64,000 nucleotides of DNA from Pseudomonadales bacterium (GCA_024234215.1 JACKOQ010000001.1:1-64000), one strand, 5' to 3'; shown: positions 50,947 through 59,963, counted from the stretch's first letter. Numbers and translations: made by a program. Notes: a model not told the origin generated them from the letters alone.

Positions 50947-51414
50947 TCACTCGCTCTCCTGCTGCGCCTTGGCCGCACCGTAGAGCTGCTCGACCGGCAC
51001 CGCCGGATCGCGCATCACCTCGGCGCCCTGGGCACTCAATCGCAGATAGAAGCAGCCCTGCCGCCCGGTGTGGCAGGCCACCCCATGTTGCTCGACCAGT
51101 GCCAGCAGGGCGTCACCGTCGCAGTCGACCCGCAGCTCGCGCAGCCACTGGAACTGCCCGGAGCTCTCGCCCTTGCGCCACAGCCGCTGCCGCGAGCGTG
51201 ACCAGTAGCAGAGCCGACCGCTGGCCAGACTCTCCTCGAGGCTGGCGCGGTTCATCCAGGCCAGCATCAGCACCTCGCCGCTGTCATGCTGCTGGGTGAT
51301 GCAGGGAATCAGCCCGGCCTGGTCGAAGTTGAGCGCCGCCAGAAAATCACCGACCGCCACCTGGCTGGCGCGTGGCGCAACTTCGAGCTGCTTGAACAGG
51401 CTGGAGCGGGACAT
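50947..51414 (-). CDS. hisI: phosphoribosyl-AMP cyclohydrolase
   Basis: A 155-residue enzyme opening the adenine ring of PR-AMP, third step of histidine synthesis. Metal and substrate motifs: EVLMLAWMNRASLEESL, YWSRSRQRLWRKGESSGQ, VDCDGDALLALV, and the zinc cysteines in ACHTGRQGCFY. It is HisI only; no HisE domain is fused. The C-terminal 25 residues beyond the core are unconserved. Convergent with the lytic transglycosylase and divergent from the dihydroorotase gene; no other his genes are nearby. Confidence 0.95.
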   Translation of the reverse strand: MSRSSLFKQLEVAPRASQVAVGDFLAALNFDQAGLIPCITQQHDSGEVLMLAWMNRASLEESLASGRLCYWSRSRQRLWRKGESSGQFQWLRELRVDCDGDALLALVEQHGVACHTGRQGCFYLRLSAQGAEVMRDPAVPVEQLYGAAKAQQESE

Positions 51415-51481
51415 GACGGAACTCCTTCTGGGGCAATCGCGCTAGAATAACAGCCCCATTCCCTCCGATGGCAGCCACTCC

Positions 51482-52819
51482 ATGCTCGATCTGCTGATTC
51501 TCAATGGCCGCATGGTCAACGAAGGGGTGATCGGCGAAACCGATCTGGCGATCCGTGACGGCCGCATCGAGGCCGTGGGCGGCGACCTGCAGCACCGGCC
51601 GGCGCGCACCACCCTCGATGCCAGCGGCCTGCTGCTGCTGCCCGGTCTGATTGATGATCAGGTGCACTTTCGTGAGCCCGGCCTGACCCACAAGGGCGAC
51701 ATGGCCAGCGAGTCGCGCGCCGCCGTGGCCGGCGGCATCACCAGCTTCATGGAGATGCCCAACTGCCAACCACCCACCACCAGCCACCAGGCGCTGCTGG
51801 AGAAGCATCGGCTGGCAGCCAGCAAGTCGGTGGCCAACTACGCCTTCTATTTCGGCGCCAGCAACCAGAATCTGGCGGAGATCCTCGCGCTCGACACCCG
51901 GCTCGCCTGCGGCATCAAGGTGTTCATGGGCGCCTCGACCGGCGACATGCTGGTCGATGATCCCAAAACACTGGAGCAGATCTTCGCCAACAGCCCGCTG
52001 CTGATCGCCACCCACTGCGAAGACACCCCGACCATCCTCGCCAACGAAGCGCGGTTCCGGCAGCAGCATGGCGAGCAGATTCCGATCGAATGCCATCCGC
52101 TGATCCGCTCCGAAGAAGCCTGCTACCGCTCCAGCTCGCTGGCGGTCGAGCTGGCGAAGCGGCACGGCACCCGGCTGCATGTGCTGCACCTGACCACGGC
52201 GCGCGAGCTGGCGCTGTTCAGCGCAGGTCCGCTCGCCGACAAGCGGATCACCGCCGAAGTCTGCGTGCACCACCTCTTCTTCAACGATGGCGACTATCGA
52301 AACAAGGGCACGCTGATCAAGTGCAACCCCGCCATCAAACAGGAGAGCGACCGGTTGGCGCTGCTGCAGGCGGTGCGCGACGACCGCATCGACATCATCG
52401 CCACCGACCACGCACCGCATCTGCTCGATGAAAAGGCCCGTCCCTACGCCCAGGCCCCTTCCGGGTTGCCGCTGGTGCAGGATGCCCTGCTGGTGCTGCT
52501 CGAACTGGTGCAGCAGGGTCAGTTGACGCTGGAGCAGGTGGTCGCCAAAAGCAGCCACCGGGTCGCCGAGCTGTTTGCGATTCGCGACCGTGGCTATCTG
52601 CGCGAGGGCTACCATGCCGACCTGGTGCTGGTCGATCCGCTGACGCCGACCGAGGTGACCCGGACCAAGGTGCTGTCGAAGTGCGGCTGGTCACCCTTCG
52701 AGGGTCACCGCTTCACCCATTCGATTCACACCACGCTGGTGAATGGCCAGATTCTCTATCGGCGCGGTCAGCCGGTTGCCGACATCACCGCGCTGCCATT
52801 GCAGTTCCGGCGCGACTGA
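51482..52819 (+). CDS. pyrC: dihydroorotase (amidohydrolase superfamily)
   Basis: A 445-residue enzyme of pyrimidine synthesis, cyclising carbamoyl-aspartate. GIKVFMGAST contains the probable carboxylated lysine K146; metal ligands occur in ATHCED, HVLHLTTARE and IIATDHAPH. The first motif reads DDQVHFREPGLTHKGD: the usual HxH is Q60-V-H62. This QVH form is, to my recollection, normal for the branch common in Bacteroidetes. Other features (EMPNCQPP, length) fit active dihydroorotase. TAGAAT at 51443-51448 may be the -10 box. Convergent with a lipoprotein gene. Confidence 0.88.
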   Translation: MLDLLILNGRMVNEGVIGETDLAIRDGRIEAVGGDLQHRPARTTLDASGLLLLPGLIDDQVHFREPGLTHKGDMASESRAAVAGGITSFMEMPNCQPPTTSHQALLEKHRLAASKSVANYAFYFGASNQNLAEILALDTRLACGIKVFMGASTGDMLVDDPKTLEQIFANSPLLIATHCEDTPTILANEARFRQQHGEQIPIECHPLIRSEEACYRSSSLAVELAKRHGTRLHVLHLTTARELALFSAGPLADKRITAEVCVHHLFFNDGDYRNKGTLIKCNPAIKQESDRLALLQAVRDDRIDIIATDHAPHLLDEKARPYAQAPSGLPLVQDALLVLLELVQQGQLTLEQVVAKSSHRVAELFAIRDRGYLREGYHADLVLVDPLTPTEVTRTKVLSKCGWSPFEGHRFTHSIHTTLVNGQILYRRGQPVADITALPLQFRRD

Positions 52820-52846
52820 GCCGGCTTGCCGCCGGGCCGGCACCGC

Positions 52847-53638
52847 TCAGAAGCGGTAGGAGCGCTGTTCGCGAATCAGCACCGGCTGGTAGCCGAACAG
52901 CGCATTCAGGTGGTGCAGAAAAGCATGCTGCCCGCTGTCGTTCCAGAGCTGGCTGATCTGCCCCTGCAACTGCCGGTACTGTTCGAGCTGCTGCGCCAGC
53001 TCGGTGGTGTCGGGGCTGCCGCGCTCGCTGCGCATCTGCGTGATCAGCTCCAGCCACATCTGACTGGCACCCATGATGTAGTAGGGCCAGGCGTTGCCGA
53101 TCACCGCCGGCCAGGCCGGATCGCTGGCATCGGCCAGGGCCGGCCGGCTGTTGCGGGTCGGGTCATCGAGTTGAATCGCCCGCAACTGCCCGCCCTCCTG
53201 CAGCCGTTGCAGCTGCGGATTCGTGTTCCACTCCTGGTTGATCTGCCCGGCCACCTGCGGCGTCGCGTAGAAGATCAGGCAGAAGCGGTGGCCAGCGCCA
53301 TCGGGCGCGGCGCGACGGTGCACACGCCACAGCGGCAACTGGTCGCGGTGGGCGGCGATCAACGGCCGCACCACCCGATCGGCGACGAACAGATCGAGCC
53401 CCCAATCCGGTTCACTGTCGCTCGACCAGTTGAACTGGCTGCAGGCATACCACCAGCCGCGTGCGCGCTCTGGCGCGGGTGCGGCAGGGGAGGGCGGGGG
53501 TGTCGGCGAGGGGAGGGCGGTGGCAGGCGCGCCGGTGGGTGGCACCACAGTGGCGCAACCGCCCAGCGTCAGCAGCAGCCACACCATGCCGGCCAGCGGC
53601 CAGTGTGAAGATCGATTCAATCCGGTCGGGCGTGGCAC
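52847..53638 (-). CDS. putative lipoprotein of unknown function
   Basis: A 263-residue protein starting with GTG 53638 (GGAG 7 nt upstream). The signal region SSHWPLAGMVWLLLTLGGCATVV has a lipobox LGGC, so an outer- or inner-membrane lipoprotein is expected. A Pro/Ala/Thr-rich linker follows. The mature domain contains RGWWYACSQFNWSSDSEPDW, FYATPQVAGQINQEW, PYYIMGASQMWLELI and FGYQPVLIREQRSYRF. I do not recognise the family. Divergent from the secretin-N-like gene (115 nt) and convergent with pyrC. Confidence 0.7.
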   Translation of the reverse strand: MPRPTGLNRSSHWPLAGMVWLLLTLGGCATVVPPTGAPATALPSPTPPPSPAAPAPERARGWWYACSQFNWSSDSEPDWGLDLFVADRVVRPLIAAHRDQLPLWRVHRRAAPDGAGHRFCLIFYATPQVAGQINQEWNTNPQLQRLQEGGQLRAIQLDDPTRNSRPALADASDPAWPAVIGNAWPYYIMGASQMWLELITQMRSERGSPDTTELAQQLEQYRQLQGQISQLWNDSGQHAFLHHLNALFGYQPVLIREQRSYRF

Positions 53639-53753
53639 ACAACGGCTCCAGGACAAGTGATCAGGCGATTGTAGCCGACAACGCTGCGTCGACGGGTTGG
53701 CTATGCTTGAATGGCATCCAGTGCCGCTTCTTCTCATCCTGCGAGGTCTCCCG

Positions 53754-54608
53754 ATGGTCGGCCGCATTCTGCTCCTGATGGTTCTGCTGCCGCTGGCCGT
53801 GTGGAGCACGGCGGAAGAGCGGCTGGAGATCATCCCGCTCAGACACCGCACCGCCGAGCAACTGCTGCCGCAACTGACCCCCTTCGTCGAACCGACCGGC
53901 GTCATCAATGGCCGCGGCGACACCCTCTACCTGCGCGCCTCCAGCGGCAACCGCGCCGAGATCATGCGGCTGATCGAGAACCTCGACCGGCCGGCGCGCC
54001 AACTGCTGATCAGCGTGCGTCATGGCGACAGCGCACAGCGGCACGGGCAGGGCGGTGAACTGTCGGGCAGCGTGGGCGGCAGCGGCGTGCGCATCATCCG
54101 CTCGGGTTCGACGCTGCCGAAGAGCGGCACTGTGGAGATCAACCGCGGCAACAGCCAGATCGAAGCCAGCGGCTTTCAGGCATCGACCCGCAGCGAGGAG
54201 GAGATCGACCAGCGCGTGCAGGTGATGGAGGGGGGGCGCGCCTTCATCCAGATCGGCCAGTCGATCCCGCTGCCGATGCGGCAGGTGATCCTGCGACCGG
54301 ACGGCGCGGTGGTCAGCGAAACCACCCAGTGGCATGACATCGGCACCGGCTTCTACGCCGCACCGCAACTGGTGGGCGACCGGGTCACCCTCGACATCTC
54401 GCCACTCCACCAACGGGCCGGCGACCAACCCGGCGCCACCGAAACCCGGGAGATCTCCACCACCGTCTCGGGCCGGCTGGGCGAGTGGATCAACCTCGGC
54501 GGCAGTGACCAGCGATCGAGCGAAGGGCGCGATGGCAGCGGCTACCGTGCCACCGAAGGTGGCAGCGACAGCTTCGGCATCTGGCTGAAGGTCGACGAAC
54601 TACGCTGA
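53754..54608 (+). CDS. periplasmic protein with secretin N-type domain
   Basis: A 284-residue exported protein. The signal peptide MVGRILLLMVLLPLAVWSTA is followed by EERLEIIPLRHRTAEQLLPQLTPFVEP... and IMRLIENLDRPARQLLISV, the secretin/NolW N-domain pattern (beta-alpha-beta with LIxxLDxPxxQLLI). A linker rich in Gly/Ser and the VEINRGNSQIEASGFQ stretch lead into a beta-rich C-terminal part (GRAFIQIGQSIPLP, LDISPLHQR) that resembles the start of a secretin core, but the pore-forming end is absent. No type II or type IV genes are beside it. GAGG precedes ATG 53754. The 3' end overlaps the convergent arsenite-exporter gene by 9 nt. Confidence 0.7.
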   Translation: MVGRILLLMVLLPLAVWSTAEERLEIIPLRHRTAEQLLPQLTPFVEPTGVINGRGDTLYLRASSGNRAEIMRLIENLDRPARQLLISVRHGDSAQRHGQGGELSGSVGGSGVRIIRSGSTLPKSGTVEINRGNSQIEASGFQASTRSEEEIDQRVQVMEGGRAFIQIGQSIPLPMRQVILRPDGAVVSETTQWHDIGTGFYAAPQLVGDRVTLDISPLHQRAGDQPGATETREISTTVSGRLGEWINLGGSDQRSSEGRDGSGYRATEGGSDSFGIWLKVDELR

Positions 54609-55649
54609 AGCAGGCCCATACCAGGCGCGGCTGCGGTTCACCAGTCGCACCACCAGCAACATCACCGGCACCTCGACCAGCACCCCCACCACGGTGGCGA
54701 GCGCGGCGCCCGATTCGAAACCGAACAGACTGATGGCGGTGGCGACCGCCAGTTCAAAGAAGTTGGAAGCGCCGATCAGCGCTGAAGGGCCGGCCACGCA
54801 GTGCTGCTCCCCCAGCCAGCGGTTGAGGCCATAGGCCAGCCCTGCATTGAACAGCACCTGCAGCAGAATCGGCACCGCCAGCAGCAGGATGATCAACGGC
54901 TGGCCGAGAATCGCCGCCCCCTGAAAGCCGAACAGCAACAGCAGCGTCAGCAGCAGCGCCACGATCGACCAGGGCGCGACGGTGACCGCGGCCCGCTCCA
55001 GCGATGCCGCGCCCCGCGCCAGCAGCCGGCGACGCCAGAGCTGTGCCAGCCCCAGCGGAATGAAGACATAGAGCAGCAGGCAGAGCAGCAACGTGTCCCA
55101 GGGCACGGTGATGGCCGAAACGCCGAGCAGCAGTGCGACGATCGGCGCGAAGGCGAACAGCATGATGCTGTCGTTGAGCGCCACCTGCGACAGCGTGAAC
55201 AGCGGATCGCCTTCGACCAATCGACTCCAGACGAAGACCATCGCGGTGCAGGGGGCCGCCGCCAGCAGAATCAGGCCGGCAATGTAGCCGTCGATCTGCG
55301 CCGTCGGCAGCCAGGGGGCGAACAGGTGGCGGATGAACAGCCAGCCCAGCAGCGCCATCGACAGCGGCTTGACCAGCCAGTTCACCGTCAGGGTGACACC
55401 GATGCCGCGCAGATGGCGCCGCAGTTGGCGCAGCGCGCCGAAATCGACCTTCAGCAGCATCGGAATGATCATCACCCAGATCAGCAATCCGACCAGCAGA
55501 TTGACCTCGGCCAGCTTGATCTGCCCAATCAGGCAGAACAGCCCGGGGAACAGCTCGCCGGCACCAATGCCGAGCAGAATGCAGAGCGCCACCCACAGCG
55601 TCAGATAGCGCTCGAACAGCGTCAACCCGGCCGGCTCACCGCGCTGCAT
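54600..55649 (-). CDS. acr3: arsenite efflux transporter, ACR3 family
   Basis: A 349-residue membrane protein with about ten TM helices that expels arsenite by proton antiport. LTLWVALCILLGIGAGELFP opens the ACR3 domain; LLAAAPCTAMVFVWSRLVEGDP contains the conserved cysteine needed for transport, and SALIGASNFFELAVATAISLFG is the second conserved glutamate region. The ATG overlaps the arsC stop (TGATG), so arsC and acr3 form a two-gene unit. No arsR is next to it. Confidence 0.93.
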   Translation of the reverse strand: MQRGEPAGLTLFERYLTLWVALCILLGIGAGELFPGLFCLIGQIKLAEVNLLVGLLIWVMIIPMLLKVDFGALRQLRRHLRGIGVTLTVNWLVKPLSMALLGWLFIRHLFAPWLPTAQIDGYIAGLILLAAAPCTAMVFVWSRLVEGDPLFTLSQVALNDSIMLFAFAPIVALLLGVSAITVPWDTLLLCLLLYVFIPLGLAQLWRRRLLARGAASLERAAVTVAPWSIVALLLTLLLLFGFQGAAILGQPLIILLLAVPILLQVLFNAGLAYGLNRWLGEQHCVAGPSALIGASNFFELAVATAISLFGFESGAALATVVGVLVEVPVMLLVVRLVNRSRAWYGPASA

Positions 55650-56161
55650 CAGTGTGCTCCGACATCCGGCAGCGCCAGGGCACCGATGCGCTCCAGTTCT
55701 GCCCTCAGCGCCGCCGGATGATCGGCCAGCCACCGCTCGATCGGCAGCGTCAGCAGCGCATCGATGCGCGCGCAGAGCGCCTGCCACACCTGCTCAAAGG
55801 CGGCATCGACGACGGCCTCGCTGCCAGTGACCCGGGCCGGATCGGGCAGCCCCCAGTGGGCGCGGACTGCCGGTCCCAGATAGGCCGGACAGCTCTCGCC
55901 GGCCGCCGAATCGCACAGCGTGATGATGATCTGCGGCCGACTCGGCAGGTGCGCCCACGACTTGCTCTGCAACCCCTCGACCGCAATGCCGGCCCGCGTC
56001 AGTTGCCGCAATGCCCATGGGTGGACAAAACCGGTCGGCTGACTGCCGGCGCTGCGGGCATGCAGCCGCCCGCCGGCGCGGGCATTGCAGCAGGCCTCGG
56101 CCATGATCGACCGGCAGGAGTTGCCGGTGCAGAGAAACAGCAGTTCGATCGGAGGGTGCAT
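55649..56161 (-). CDS. arsC: arsenate reductase, low-molecular-weight phosphatase type
   Basis: A 170-residue enzyme reducing arsenate to arsenite. The P-loop CTGNSCRS holds the first catalytic cysteine; the second and third lie in TLCDSAAGESCPAYLG, the thioredoxin-coupled arrangement of the ArsC/LMW-PTP class. WGLPDPARVTGSE and ALCARIDALLTLP are further family blocks. Start ATG 56161 (MHPPIELLFLCTGNSC) gives a standard N-terminus; upstream in-frame codons are unrelated sequence and no strong ribosome site is seen. Coupled to acr3. Confidence 0.93.
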   Translation of the reverse strand: MHPPIELLFLCTGNSCRSIMAEACCNARAGGRLHARSAGSQPTGFVHPWALRQLTRAGIAVEGLQSKSWAHLPSRPQIIITLCDSAAGESCPAYLGPAVRAHWGLPDPARVTGSEAVVDAAFEQVWQALCARIDALLTLPIERWLADHPAALRAELERIGALALPDVGAH

Positions 56162-56649
56162 GGGTGGTCCGAATGGAATCGGACCGCCAGAGTAACCGAA
56201 CCCGGTGACACTTTCATGGCAAACCAGGGCCTGCCCGCTTGAACTCCGGCCGGCTTTGGTCACGCTGCAAACCAGCCGGCATGGGGTTTCGGCATCTTGA
56301 GCTTTGATTCATGACCACCACCGAACACTCAATCGAACACGACCTGATTGCCACGCTCGGCGACCTCAGGACTTTACAGATACCTGCGCGGGGGTCTATA
56401 GATTGTCCGCGATACGACATCCAGATGCTGACCGAGGTAATTCAACCGGCGGCGTGTCGCTGGCAAGCCACGGGCCCCCTACTGGCTTCGCTTGCCACCG
56501 TGTGGGCCCGATTCAAGGCGGGGCTGGCGTGGCGGGGATATCTGCTGGCGTTTTGCCGTGTCCAAGAAAAGTGAGTCACGCAAAGATGAGAAAAACAGGG
56601 TCACATGTGACCCCGGCCATGCCTGCCCTGTTCGCCGGTTCGGTCGGCG
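56162..56649. other. 488-nt interval between arsC and glmS without a clear gene
   Basis: No convincing gene and no ArsR-like reading frame on either strand. A short plus-strand frame from 56311 opens MTTTEHSIEHDLIATLGDLR, which resembles the first residues of type I restriction HsdR subunits, but the likeness ends after about 20 codons, so it is at best a remnant. The right end holds the glmS terminator (listed separately). Confidence 0.45.
56590..56613 (-). terminator. Rho-independent terminator of the glmU-glmS unit
   Basis: The 16-bp palindrome GGGTCACATGTGACCC (56598-56613) folds a GGGTCA/TGACCC stem with a CATG loop and is followed on the minus strand by TGTTTTTC. It lies 37-60 nt after the glmS stop. 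Confidence 0.72.
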
Positions 56650-58485
56650 CTATTCGACGGTGACCGATTTGGCCAGGTTGCGTGGCTGATCGACATCGGT
56701 GCCCTTGAGCACGGCCACATGGTAGGCCAGCAGTTGCAGCGGGATGGTGTAGATGATCGGCGCCAGCAGGTCGCTCACCTCCGGCACGGCGACCACGTGG
56801 CAGTTCTCTTCGTCGAAGGCGCGCGCCGCGCGGTCGGCAAAGACGTAGAGTTCGCCTCCGCGCGCCTTCACCTCCTGCAGGTTGGACTTCAGCTTCTCCA
56901 GCAGCTCGTTGTTGGGCGCCACGGTGATGACCGGCATCTCGCTGTCGACCAGCGCCAGCGGGCCATGCTTGAGTTCGCCGGCCGGATAGGCCTCGGCGTG
57001 GATGTAGGAGATCTCCTTGAGCTTGAGCGCCCCCTCCATCGCCACCGGATATTGATGGCCACGGCCAAGGAAGAGGGCATGGCGCTTGTCGGCGAAGTGC
57101 TCGGCGGTCGCCTTGATCTCGTCATCCAGGTTGAGCGCGGCCTCGACCAGCATCGGCAGCCGCCACAGCTCCTGCACCACCTCGCGCTCCTGCGCCCGCT
57201 CCAGGCCGTTGTGCTTGGCCAGCACCAGTGTCAGCAGCATCAGCCCGACCAGCTGGGTGGTGAAGGCCTTGGTCGAGGCGACGCCGATCTCGGGTCCGGC
57301 CTGGGTCATGAACACCAGGTCGGCCTCGCGGACCAGTGAACTGGCCGGCACGTTGCAGATCGCCAGCGTGGCCAGGTAGTCGAGCTGCCGCGCCATGCGC
57401 AGGGCCGCCAGGGTGTCGGCGGTCTCGCCCGACTGGGAGATGGCCACCAGCAGGGCACCAGGACGCACCGCCTGCTTGCGGTAGCGGTACTCGCTGGCCA
57501 CCTCGACCTGACAGGGGAGGCCGGCCAATGCCTCGATCCAGTACTTGGCCACCAGTCCGGCATGGAAACTGGTGCCGCAGGCGACGATCTGCACCGCCCG
57601 CACCTGGGGAAAGAGCTGCTCGGCCATGACGCCGAACAGCTGGGTCAGCACCTGCTCTTCGGTGATCCTGCCGTCGAAGGTGGCCTTGATCACCGCCGGC
57701 TGTTCGTAGATCTCCTTCAGCATGAAGTGGCGGAAGTGGCCCTTCTCGGCCGCCGCGCTCGGCTGTTCCAGTTGCACGACCGGGCGTTCGACCGGGGTGC
57801 CGGCCTCATCGAGAATGGTCAGGTGGTGGGCGCCGATGGTCACCAGATCGCCCTCTTCGAGGTAGATGAAGCGGTCGGTCACCTGGCGCAGCGCCAGCGG
57901 ATCGGAGGCGATGAAGTTTTCACCGATGCCGACACCGACCACCAGCGGACTGCCCTTGCGCGCCCCCACCAGCAGATGGGGCTGGTCGCAGTGGATCACA
58001 CCGAGTGCAAAGGCTCCCTCCAGCCGCGCCACCGCGCTGCGCACCGCCTGTTGCAGATCGGGCTGCTGCTGGTAGGCCTGATGGATCAGGTGCACCACCA
58101 CTTCGGTGTCGGTTTCGGAATCGAAGCGGTAACCCTCGGCGATCAGTTCGCGGCGCAGCGTCTGGTGGTTCTCGATGATGCCGTTGTGCACCAGCGCCAG
58201 CCGCTCGCCCGACATGTGCGGATGGGCATTCGACTCATTGGGCTGGCCATGGGTCGCCCAGCGGGTGTGGGCGATGCCGACCACGCCGGCCAGCGGCATC
58301 GCCGCCAGCGCCTCGGCCAGGTTCTGCACCTTGCCCTGACGCCGATGGCGGCCAACCGCTTCGCAGGCTGGATCGATCACCGCGATGCCGGCGGAGTCAT
58401 AGCCGCGGTATTCGAGGCGACGCAGCCCCTCCATCAGGATCTCCGACACCGGCCGTTCGGCCACGGCTCCAACGATTCCACACAT
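56650..58485 (-). CDS. glmS: glutamine-fructose-6-phosphate aminotransferase (isomerising)
   Basis: A 611-residue enzyme making glucosamine-6-phosphate from fructose-6-phosphate and glutamine, first step to UDP-GlcNAc. Cys in MCGIVGAV becomes the N-terminal nucleophile of the glutaminase domain; HTRWATHGQPNESNAHPH is the substrate loop. The synthase half has two SIS domains (ACGTSFHAGLVAKYW; LGRGHQYPVAMEGALKLKEISYIHAEAYPAGELKHGPLAL) and ends LAKSVTVE as all GlmS do. 33 nt after glmU; no glmS ribozyme or GlmZ site can be recognised. A terminator follows. Confidence 0.97.
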   Translation of the reverse strand: MCGIVGAVAERPVSEILMEGLRRLEYRGYDSAGIAVIDPACEAVGRHRRQGKVQNLAEALAAMPLAGVVGIAHTRWATHGQPNESNAHPHMSGERLALVHNGIIENHQTLRRELIAEGYRFDSETDTEVVVHLIHQAYQQQPDLQQAVRSAVARLEGAFALGVIHCDQPHLLVGARKGSPLVVGVGIGENFIASDPLALRQVTDRFIYLEEGDLVTIGAHHLTILDEAGTPVERPVVQLEQPSAAAEKGHFRHFMLKEIYEQPAVIKATFDGRITEEQVLTQLFGVMAEQLFPQVRAVQIVACGTSFHAGLVAKYWIEALAGLPCQVEVASEYRYRKQAVRPGALLVAISQSGETADTLAALRMARQLDYLATLAICNVPASSLVREADLVFMTQAGPEIGVASTKAFTTQLVGLMLLTLVLAKHNGLERAQEREVVQELWRLPMLVEAALNLDDEIKATAEHFADKRHALFLGRGHQYPVAMEGALKLKEISYIHAEAYPAGELKHGPLALVDSEMPVITVAPNNELLEKLKSNLQEVKARGGELYVFADRAARAFDEENCHVVAVPEVSDLLAPIIYTIPLQLLAYHVAVLKGTDVDQPRNLAKSVTVE

Positions 58486-58518
58486 GGTTCTGTTCCACTA
58501 AGGGGTTGAGTGACTGCT

Positions 58519-59874
58519 TCAGCGACGCGATTTCCAGCCGTCGACGTTGCGCTGCTGACCACGGGCGATGCCGAGCGCCTCGGCAGGCACCTCCTTGGTG
58601 ATGGTCGATCCCGCCGCCACCGTGGCATCGCGGCCGATCGTCACCGGCGCCACCAGCGCAGTGTTGGAGCCAACGAAGACGCCCGACTCGATGGTGGTTC
58701 GATGCTTCGATTTGCCATCATAGTTGCAGGTGATGGTGCCGGCACCGATGTTGACGCCGGCACCGATGGTGGCATCGCCGATGTAGCTCAGATGGTTCAT
58801 CTTGCTGCCCTGTTCGACCACGGCATTCTTGGTCTCTACGAAGTTGCCGACCCGCACCTTCGCCGCCAGCCGGGTGCCGGGGCGAATGCGGGCAAAGGGG
58901 CCAATGGTGCATTCAGGGCCGATCACGGCACCATCGATCAGGCTGTTGGCCTCGACCACCACGCCTGCCGCCAGCACGCTGTTGCGAATCAGGCAGTTGG
59001 GGCCGATGGTGCAACCGTCGCCGAGGGTCACGTCTCCTTCGAGCACCACATTGACATCGAGGGTGACATCCTCTCCCGCCTGGCAGCGACCACGCAGGTC
59101 GAAACGGGCCGGATCGATGATCGACACCCCGGCAGCCATCAAGGCATTGGCCTGCTGGCGCTGGTAGCTGCGCTCCAGTTCAGCCAGCTGCTGCCGGGTG
59201 TTGACGCCGGTCACCTCATCGAAACTGGCCGGATACAGTGTGGCAATCGGCTTGCCCTCGGCCACCGCCATCGCCACCAGATCGGTCAGGTAGTACTCGC
59301 CCTGGGCATTGCCGGTACTCAGTTGCGGCAGCCAGCGGGCGAGCAGGGCAGTGGGCAGGGCCATGATGCCGGTGTTCACCTCGTCGATGGCGCGCTGGGC
59401 CGGTGTGGCGTCCTTCTCTTCGACGATGGCGACCACCTCACCCGCCGGATTGCGCAGGATGCGCCCATAGCCGGTCGGATTCGGCAGCCTGACCGTCAGC
59501 AGCGCCACTGCGTCAGCGGTGAGCTGTTGGAGCAGGGCGGTCAAGGTGGCCGGCGTGATCAGCGGCACATCACCATAGAGAATCAGCGTCTGTGCGTCGG
59601 GATCGAGCAGCGGCAGCGCCTGCATCACCGCATGGCCCGTGCCCAGTTGCTGCGCCTGCTCGACCCAGTCGACACGCGCATTGGCCAGACTCGCCCGCAC
59701 CTGGTCAGCGCCATGGCCGACCACCAGATGAATTTTAGGTTGTGGCAACGCCTCGGCAGCGGCCAGTACATGGGCCAGCAGCGGGCGACCCGCCAGTGGA
59801 TGCAGCACCTTGGGCTTGGCCGAGCGCATCCGTGTTCCCTGGCCCGCAGCCAGGATGACGACATTCAATGTCAT
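58519..59874 (-). CDS. glmU: bifunctional GlcNAc-1-P uridylyltransferase / GlcN-1-P acetyltransferase
   Basis: A 451-residue enzyme catalysing the last two steps to UDP-GlcNAc. N-terminal pyrophosphorylase: VILAAGQGTRMRSAKPKVLHPLAG, YGDVPLIT, YGRILR. C-terminal left-handed beta-helix acetyltransferase with hexapeptide repeats (VTLGDGCTIGPNCLIRN) and NYDGKSKHRT. Start ATG 59874 (GAGG 7 nt upstream) is standard; an in-frame upstream ATG at 59967 would overlap the atpC end and the terminator. Together with glmS it continues the atp gene block. Confidence 0.97.
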   Translation of the reverse strand: MTLNVVILAAGQGTRMRSAKPKVLHPLAGRPLLAHVLAAAEALPQPKIHLVVGHGADQVRASLANARVDWVEQAQQLGTGHAVMQALPLLDPDAQTLILYGDVPLITPATLTALLQQLTADAVALLTVRLPNPTGYGRILRNPAGEVVAIVEEKDATPAQRAIDEVNTGIMALPTALLARWLPQLSTGNAQGEYYLTDLVAMAVAEGKPIATLYPASFDEVTGVNTRQQLAELERSYQRQQANALMAAGVSIIDPARFDLRGRCQAGEDVTLDVNVVLEGDVTLGDGCTIGPNCLIRNSVLAAGVVVEANSLIDGAVIGPECTIGPFARIRPGTRLAAKVRVGNFVETKNAVVEQGSKMNHLSYIGDATIGAGVNIGAGTITCNYDGKSKHRTTIESGVFVGSNTALVAPVTIGRDATVAAGSTITKEVPAEALGIARGQQRNVDGWKSRR

Positions 59875-59892
59875 GCAGGAGCCTCTGAAACG

Positions 59893-59920
59893 AAAAAGGG
59901 TGGCCGTGGCCACCCTTTCA
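59893..59920 (-). terminator. hairpin terminator between atpC and glmU
   Basis: AAAGGGTGGCC with its exact complement forms an 11-bp stem (59895-59918); on the minus strand its T-rich arm runs on as TTTTTCGTTT. It closes the ATP synthase operon 46 nt after the atpC stop and lies just before the glmU ribosome site, so glmU may need its own promoter or read-through. Confidence 0.75.
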
Positions 59921-59963
59921 AGTTTACGAGATAAATCGAATCTTGCTGAGGCTTCAGCCAGAT

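Noticed and set aside
56304..56663. Two short plus-strand frames between arsC and glmS as real genes
   Set aside because: No ribosome site, no conserved protein pattern beyond a possible 20-residue HsdR-like start, and the end runs into the glmS terminator.
58486..58518. glmS-type riboswitch/ribozyme
   Set aside because: The 33-nt space between glmU and glmS is too short, and the glmS ribozyme is a Firmicutes element.
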